A DNA stretch of 17,155 bases, taken from positions 1 through 17,155 of the forward strand of contig CAJTOJ010000051.1 of NCBI GenBank assembly GCA_910577665.1. Direction: 5' to 3'. A program made the position numbers and the translations under genes. The notes below the pieces were generated by a model. That model searched no databases. It saw only the letters and a list, made by a program, of their open reading frames with translations, and had not been told where the DNA came from. This DNA is from an uncultured Acetatifactor sp. GTDB lineage: Bacteria; Bacillota; Clostridia; Lachnospirales; Lachnospiraceae. Positions within the stretch are counted from its first letter, which is position 1. Every line of letters begins with the position of its first letter. Below are positions 16,126 through 17,155 of the stretch, piece by piece.

Positions 16126-16155
16126 ATTATAGCATGTTTTTCGGGTGAAGTGCAA
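16126..16155 (-). promoter_or_regulatory. Promoter for the minus-strand small gene
   Basis: Read on the minus strand: -35 TTGCAC (16155-16150), an 18-base spacer, -10 TATAAT (16131-16126) preceded by TGC (extended -10). The start codon lies about 37 bases further on with a GAGGTGA ribosome binding site. Confidence 0.7.
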
Positions 16156-16169
16156 TCAAATAGTGCATC

Positions 16170-16198
16170 TTTACGGGAACCTTTTTTTGGGATATAAT
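16170..16198 (+). promoter_or_regulatory. Promoter for the small coiled-coil gene
   Basis: -35 TTTACG (16170-16175) and perfect -10 TATAAT (16193-16198) with a 17-base spacer. It is divergent from the minus-strand promoter, the two -35 boxes being only 14 bases apart, so one regulator could act on both. Transcription should begin near 16205, leaving about 105 bases of leader. Confidence 0.6.
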
Positions 16199-16204
16199 GA
16201 ATCA

Positions 16205-16310
16205 CATAGAGATGCAGGAACACTGTCTGCCTGTGACGGGTTAGCGATAGCCGGAGAATACGGCAGGCAACATGCATGGCAGGGGACAGGGATTTCAGAA
16301 AGGAGTCATT
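16205..16310 (+). other. Possible structured 5' leader of the small coiled-coil gene
   Basis: The leader contains nested complementary segments: ATGCA with TGCAT (outer), TGCCTG with CAGGCA (middle), and GGTTA-GCGA-TAGCC (inner, closed by a GNRA-type loop). A competing stem GCCG-loop-CGGC overlaps the inner one, and CTGTC can pair with GACAG near 16283. No T run follows, so it is not a terminator. I cannot match it to a known riboswitch class. The ribosome binding site AAAGGAG (16299-16305) lies outside the stems. Confidence 0.35.
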
Positions 16311-16589
16311 ATGGATTTTTTTGAGAAAGTAGGGGAGACTGTTACAGAGAAGGGAAAAGAGGTGGCTGACAAGGCCAGGGAGACTGCGGAGATCATCCGT
16401 CTGAAGAGCCAGATTGCCACTTGTGAGGAAGTGATGAAGAAGAATTACCTGGAGATCGGCAAAGCTTATTACAGGGAGTTCGGGGATATTCCGGAAGAGA
16501 CATTTGCAAAGCAGTGCAGGGCCATCAAAAATGCGGAAAACGGCGTGAAGGAGCTGGAGGAGCAGATCAGACAGATCAAAGGGCTGTAG
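16311..16589 (+). CDS. Small coiled-coil protein of unknown function (92 residues)
   Basis: The product is a 92-residue, highly charged, helical protein: MDFFEKVGETVTEKGKEV at the N-terminus, a heptad-like segment at about 22-50 (ARETAEIIRLKSQIATCEEV), then NYLEIGKAYYREFGD (45-59) and a second helix ending ELEEQIRQIKGL. Small proteins with a DFF-KxGE-TxTxKGKEV start, LKxQI and EIGKAYY are common in Lachnospiraceae, usually unannotated and sometimes extended by a C-terminal zinc ribbon; this one has no zinc ribbon. Function is unknown; a cytosolic coiled-coil scaffold is all that can be said. The ATG at 16311 is chosen over 16272 because AAAGGAG lies 5 bases before it. It has its own promoter and is probably monocistronic, since the next gene belongs to a mobile element. 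Confidence 0.75.
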   Translation: MDFFEKVGETVTEKGKEVADKARETAEIIRLKSQIATCEEVMKKNYLEIGKAYYREFGDIPEETFAKQCRAIKNAENGVKELEEQIRQIKGL

Positions 16590-16626
16590 GGAGCGTGCCG
16601 TGCCACCGTTGGGCTTTCACAAGAAG

Positions 16627-16653
16627 CGTCTGTGTGGCAGACACAGGCAGACG
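16627..16653 (+). repeat. Short inverted repeat downstream of the coiled-coil gene
   Basis: CGTCTG (16627-16632) and CAGACG (16648-16653) can pair, or alternatively CTGTGT-ggcag-ACACAG inside them. It lies 38 bases after the stop at 16589. There is no T run after it, so a factor-independent terminator is not supported. Confidence 0.35.
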
Positions 16654-16730
16654 GATAAAGGTAACCGGTAGATAGTGCGTACCTCGACTGCGGGGGGAAA
16701 ATGTGTGACAATAGACTATATTTCTATCAT

Positions 16731-16763
16731 GGTATGAAAAGTTAAGTCTCAACTTTTCATACC
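16731..16763 (+). repeat. Perfect 13-bp inverted repeat in the IS66 leader
   Basis: GGTATGAAAAGTT (16731-16743) and AACTTTTCATACC (16751-16763) are exact reverse complements with a 7-base loop AAGTCTC. It ends 6 bases before the AGGAGGT ribosome binding site of the transposon gene. No T run follows. It may be an operator, an RNA hairpin controlling translation or a transposase-binding site. The sequence TAAGTCT at its loop recurs just before the start codon (16776-16782). Confidence 0.8.
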
Positions 16764-16782
16764 GGTATCAGGAGGTAAGTCT

Positions 16783-17154
16783 ATGTATTCAGAAACAACC
16801 ATGGTGGCTAAGCAGTGCCGTCTTCGGGAATGGGCTGCACAGATCCGGGACTGCCAGAGCCGCCCGGCCGGCATGAGCGTTGTCGAATGGTGCGCCTGCC
16901 ACGACATCACAAAAGCGAATTATTATTACCGGCTCCGCCGTGTAAGAGAGGCCTGCCTGGAAACCATCCGGGAGGAAATGCCTGCCCGGCAGATGGTTCC
17001 TGTGCAGTCTGAATTTTTACAACATCAGGAGCAGGAAGATAGAAATCCACAGTCCGGACTGGATATTTCCATAAAAGGATTCTCCATCCATGTAACGGAA
17101 TCCACGTCCATGCCTCTTCTGGAATCGGTGCTTAAGGCGGTGCGGCATGCTTAA
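16783..17154 (+). CDS. tnpA: IS66 family accessory protein TnpA-like
   Basis: This is the first gene of an IS66-type element. TnpA-like proteins carry a helix-turn-helix and are needed with TnpB for transposition by the DDE transposase TnpC; their exact role is unclear. The 123-residue product has the typical order: CRLREWAAQIRDCQSRPAG (12-30), the recognition segment MSVVEWCACHDITKANYYYRLRRVRE (31-56, matching the family's GMSVRxWCxxxGIxxxTYYYWLRRxRE), a variable linker, and the C-terminal beta plus helix DISIKGFSIHVTE-----PLLESVLKAV (94-120). The ATG has AGGAGGT 6 bases before it. The stop is at the last full codon of the window, so the gene is complete and tnpB is expected immediately after. 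Confidence 0.85.
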   Translation: MYSETTMVAKQCRLREWAAQIRDCQSRPAGMSVVEWCACHDITKANYYYRLRRVREACLETIREEMPARQMVPVQSEFLQHQEQEDRNPQSGLDISIKGFSIHVTESTSMPLLESVLKAVRHA

Positions 17155-17155
17155 T

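Larger units (their letters stand above)
16661..17155 (+). mobile_element. IS66-type insertion sequence, left part (right end outside window)
   Basis: The window's end enters an IS66-family element, recognised from its TnpA-like accessory protein. The left boundary is uncertain; it must lie between the coiled-coil gene stop (16589) and 16731. IS66 ends often begin GTAA, and a GTAA occurs at 16661, which I take as a tentative edge. The expected tnpB, tnpC transposase and right terminal repeat, and any 8-base target duplication, would lie beyond 17155 and cannot be checked. Confidence 0.6.

Noticed and set aside
16216..16270. Partial resemblance of the coiled-coil gene leader to cobalamin-riboswitch words (CACUGU, AGCCGGAGA).
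   Set aside because: The leader is too short, the B12 box is incomplete and the gene has no link to cobalamin.
16705..16730. GTGACA and TATCAT as a promoter for the IS66 gene.
   Set aside because: The spacer is only 14 bases and both boxes are imperfect.

Overview
The window is the 3' part of an accessory Sec (SecA2/SecY2) glycoprotein-export locus, followed by a short housekeeping stretch and the start of an insertion sequence. Gene content, clear Shine-Dalgarno sites, a base composition near 50% G+C and a small coiled-coil protein of a type I associate with Lachnospiraceae suggest a Gram-positive clostridial gut anaerobe. The family assignment is inference; no marker gene here fixes the species.

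Layout. (1) 1-3835: asp2 (its 5' end lies outside the window), asp3 and secA2, overlapping head to tail. SecA2 is the export ATPase. Asp2 and Asp3 are cytosolic partners that acetylate and escort the serine-rich-repeat (SRR) glycoprotein substrate. (2) 4013-13686: seven glycosyltransferase-family genes on the same strand, in the order gtfA1, gtfA2, gtf3, gtfB1, gtfB2, gtfA3, gtfB3 (numbers are local labels). Characterised streptococcal loci usually carry one GtfA/GtfB pair, which adds the first GlcNAc to Ser/Thr, and one Gtf3, which extends it. Here there are three GtfA-type and three GtfB-type proteins. All three GtfA copies keep the GT4 E-x7-E and R/K donor-site residues. GtfB1 and GtfB3 are close paralogues, while GtfA1 and GtfB2 are the divergent members. 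gtfA2 is distinctly AT-rich compared with everything around it. (3) 13743-15830: a well-formed promoter, then thiamine pyrophosphokinase (thiN) and a MATE-family transporter. (4) 15799-16589: a small minus-strand gene that overlaps the end of the transporter gene, and a divergently transcribed small coiled-coil gene. Each has its own promoter, and the second has an approximately 105-nt leader able to fold into nested stems. (5) 16590-17155: the left part of an IS66-type element with its TnpA-like accessory gene and a perfect 13-bp inverted repeat just upstream.

How it works together. By analogy with streptococci, GtfA/GtfB complexes O-GlcNAcylate an SRR adhesin in the cytoplasm, Gtf3 adds a second sugar, Asp2 O-acetylates GlcNAc, and SecA2 with the Asp proteins feeds the product to SecY2. 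The adhesin, secY2 and asp1 are not in the window and are expected upstream of position 1. No Asp4 or Asp5 gene is seen. No convincing internal promoter or terminator lies between asp2 and gtfB3, so this part may be one long operon. No gene-free stretch exceeds 300 bases.
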